From Suilimivivens sp964507235 (lineage in GTDB: Bacteria; Bacillota; Clostridia; Lachnospirales; Lachnospiraceae), in the NCBI GenBank assembly GCA_964507235.1, contig CAZDPE010000029.1, positions 1 to 25,586 on the forward strand: 25,586 nucleotides of DNA, given 5' to 3'. Made by a program: the position numbers and the translations under genes. A model generated the notes under the pieces. The model had not been told where the DNA came from. It worked only from the letters and a program-made list of their open reading frames with translations, and searched no databases. How positions within the stretch are numbered: the stretch's first letter is position 1; every line of letters starts with the position of its first letter. Of this stretch, positions 24,461-25,586 are shown one piece after another.

Positions 24461-24936
24461 CCTCTTTTGATTCCTTTCGCACAAAGTATTATTATCATTC
24501 CCATTACGCCGCCGGAAACATCAATAAACACATCCTTTACAGACGCATATCTTCCCGGCACAAAATATTGATGAAATTCATCTGCGCCAGCTGAAATAAA
24601 AAGCTGCAGCAGCACAAGCCCAAAGCCCGCTTTAAAATTCTTTATCCACATAACCACTATTGCGTATGACAAAAATCCCACTGCCATATATTCCGTGAAA
24701 TGAGCGAATTTCCTGACGATGTCCTCCGCCTCGTCCGCCGCCGCATAAATCACTTCCGCGCTGTTTTCTCCCACAAACAGCTTATAATATATATTCATAA
24801 TAAATTCCGTAACTTTCATGCTGACAGCTGAAGATCTCTCCCCGTCATCTGCAGAAAACCGGAATATCATGACATAGATTCCCGCAAGTAAAATAAGCGC
24901 AGACACAGTAATTATTTTCTTTGTATTTTTTTGCAT
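24418..24936 (-). CDS. VanZ family membrane protein
   Basis: 172 residues with about four membrane segments (about 8-26, 84-100, 103-116 and 138-153). It carries the VanZ-family signatures RKFAHFTEY (about 75-83) and ADEFHQYFVPGRYASVKDVFIDVSGG split over 118-143, where conserved acidic and His residues fall. VanZ of vancomycin-resistance operons gives teicoplanin resistance by an unclear mechanism, and most homologues, like this one, are outside such operons and of unknown role. It starts only 15 nt after the queA terminator and overlaps the start of the fkp-like gene. It may therefore be co-transcribed with fkp in a surface or envelope context. The ribosome binding site is modest (GGCGGA). 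Confidence 0.9.
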   Translation of the reverse strand: MQKNTKKIITVSALILLAGIYVMIFRFSADDGERSSAVSMKVTEFIMNIYYKLFVGENSAEVIYAAADEAEDIVRKFAHFTEYMAVGFLSYAIVVMWIKNFKAGFGLVLLQLFISAGADEFHQYFVPGRYASVKDVFIDVSGGVMGMIIILCAKGIKRGWGRIRERESRTCF

Positions 24937-24950
24937 AATCCGCCAATCTT

Positions 24951-24981
24951 AAAAATACCATAAGGCATGCTTATGGTATTA
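24951..24981 (-). terminator. Rho-independent terminator at the end of queA
   Basis: An 11-bp stem (AATACCATAAG with CTTATGGTATT), a 5-nt loop and then TTTTT on the minus strand. The stem begins within the queA stop codon. Read-through is needed for vanZ unless a promoter lies inside queA. Confidence 0.85.
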
Positions 24982-25586
24982 CTTAATATTTTTTGAAAAA
25001 CAGTCTGTAAAAAAACAGGCATCTCCAAAGGAGAAAAAACGATATTTTTCCTTAATTGCTTCTTCATAAGCATTCAGCACATGCTCCCTTCCTGCCAGAG
25101 CCGAAACAAGCATTACAAGCGTGGACTCCGGCAGATGAAAATTGGTAATCAGACAATCAAGTACTTTAAACTGATATCCGGGATAAATAAAAATTTCCGT
25201 ATTTCCGCAGCACTCTTCAAGAAATCCGTTTTCGTCTGAGGCGCTTTCCACCGTACGGCAGCTGGTAGTGCCGACACAAATTACACGTCCGCCGCTTTTC
25301 TTTGTTTCATTAATCACATCCGCCGCTTCCTGTGAAATCTGATAATATTCCGAATGCATATGATGCTCCAGCACATTTTCCGCTTTAACAGGCCGGAAGG
25401 TCCCAAGTCCCACATGCAGGGTTACATAAGCAAGCTTTATTCCCTTTTTTTCTATCCTGTCAAGCAGCTCCTTTGTAAAATGAAGCCCTGCTGTCGGAGC
25501 CGCCGCAGAACCGTCATATTTGGCATAGACGGTCTGATAACGGTTCTTATCCTGAAGCTTATGGGTAATGTAAGGAGGAAGAGGCA
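24979..25586 (-). CDS. queA: S-adenosylmethionine:tRNA ribosyltransferase-isomerase QueA, C-terminal part
   Basis: The minus strand reads open from the window edge, giving the last 201 residues of a family about 340 long. Diagnostic blocks are LPPYI, YQTVYA, GSAAAPTAGLHFT, LHVGLGTFRPV, the VGTTSCRTVES segment, and TNFHLPESTLVMLVSALAG near the end. QueA transfers and isomerises the ribosyl group of SAM onto preQ1-modified tRNA to make epoxyqueuosine, a late step in queuosine synthesis in the cytoplasm. The N-terminal third lies outside the window. A methionine inside this fragment is not the start, because the homology continues upstream of it to the edge. Confidence 0.97.
   Translation of the reverse strand, partial: PLPPYITHKLQDKNRYQTVYAKYDGSAAAPTAGLHFTKELLDRIEKKGIKLAYVTLHVGLGTFRPVKAENVLEHHMHSEYYQISQEAADVINETKKSGGRVICVGTTSCRTVESASDENGFLEECCGNTEIFIYPGYQFKVLDCLITNFHLPESTLVMLVSALAGREHVLNAYEEAIKEKYRFFSFGDACFFTDCFSKNIK

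Noticed and set aside
24979..25413. 144-aa ORF starting at an internal Met
   Set aside because: QueA homology continues upstream of this Met to the window edge, so it is an internal residue of a partial gene.

Overview
The window looks like chromosome from a low-to-mid GC Firmicute, most likely a gut Lachnospiraceae (Clostridia). The grounds are strong AGGAGG-type ribosome binding sites, TTGACA/TATAAT promoters, a Re-type citrate synthase beside an NADP-isocitrate dehydrogenase, BspA-like cell-wall proteins with a class B sortase, a Cys/Gly-rich 'HCB'-like small protein, and a fused fucokinase/GDP-fucose pyrophosphorylase. The family assignment is an inference from gene content. No rRNA, tRNA, CRISPR or transposase was seen.

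Left part (1-2883, minus strand): a three-gene operon in the order Re-citrate synthase, GntR/FCD regulator, isocitrate dehydrogenase (cut by the window edge). It encodes the oxidative TCA branch towards 2-oxoglutarate and glutamate. A textbook sigma-A promoter lies immediately upstream, and a perfect 14-bp palindrome of the FCD-GntR type overlaps its -10, so the regulator probably controls its own operon. The -35 hexamer lies in the last codons of the neighbouring protease gene.

Centre-left (2875-13606, minus strand): a tightly packed four-gene surface operon. It encodes a class B sortase with a long cytoplasmic N-terminus, a 1917-aa BspA-like protein, a 925-aa BspA-like protein and a leaderless subtilisin-like protease, with gaps of only 17, 7 and 10 bp. 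Both large proteins end in the same unusual sorting signal (TPxTGDPIHPKWFLA, hydrophobic stretch, basic tail) and share a pre-anchor domain ending in FTAxHFSPYxIY. This makes a self-contained sortase plus substrates cassette and is the most system-like part of the window.

Centre (13607-15389): a divergent promoter region, then on the plus strand a Cys/Gly-rich hydrophobic small protein, a palindrome-rich intergenic stretch, a two-gene operon of unknown function with overlapping reading frames, a terminator, and a 40-bp-period palindromic repeat. The repeat runs into a 100-N assembly gap and reappears, degenerate, on the far side. An inverted copy of the same palindrome lies about 1 kb upstream.

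Right part (15390-25586): housekeeping and metabolic genes. leuS and an EF-G-like GTPase with altered G motifs are on the minus strand, each with its own promoter. tyrA (prephenate dehydrogenase with ACT domain) is on the plus strand, and its stop overlaps by 4 bp the stop of the convergent fkp-like gene. Upstream of fkp are an overlapping vanZ-family gene and the 3' part of queA, which has its own terminator.
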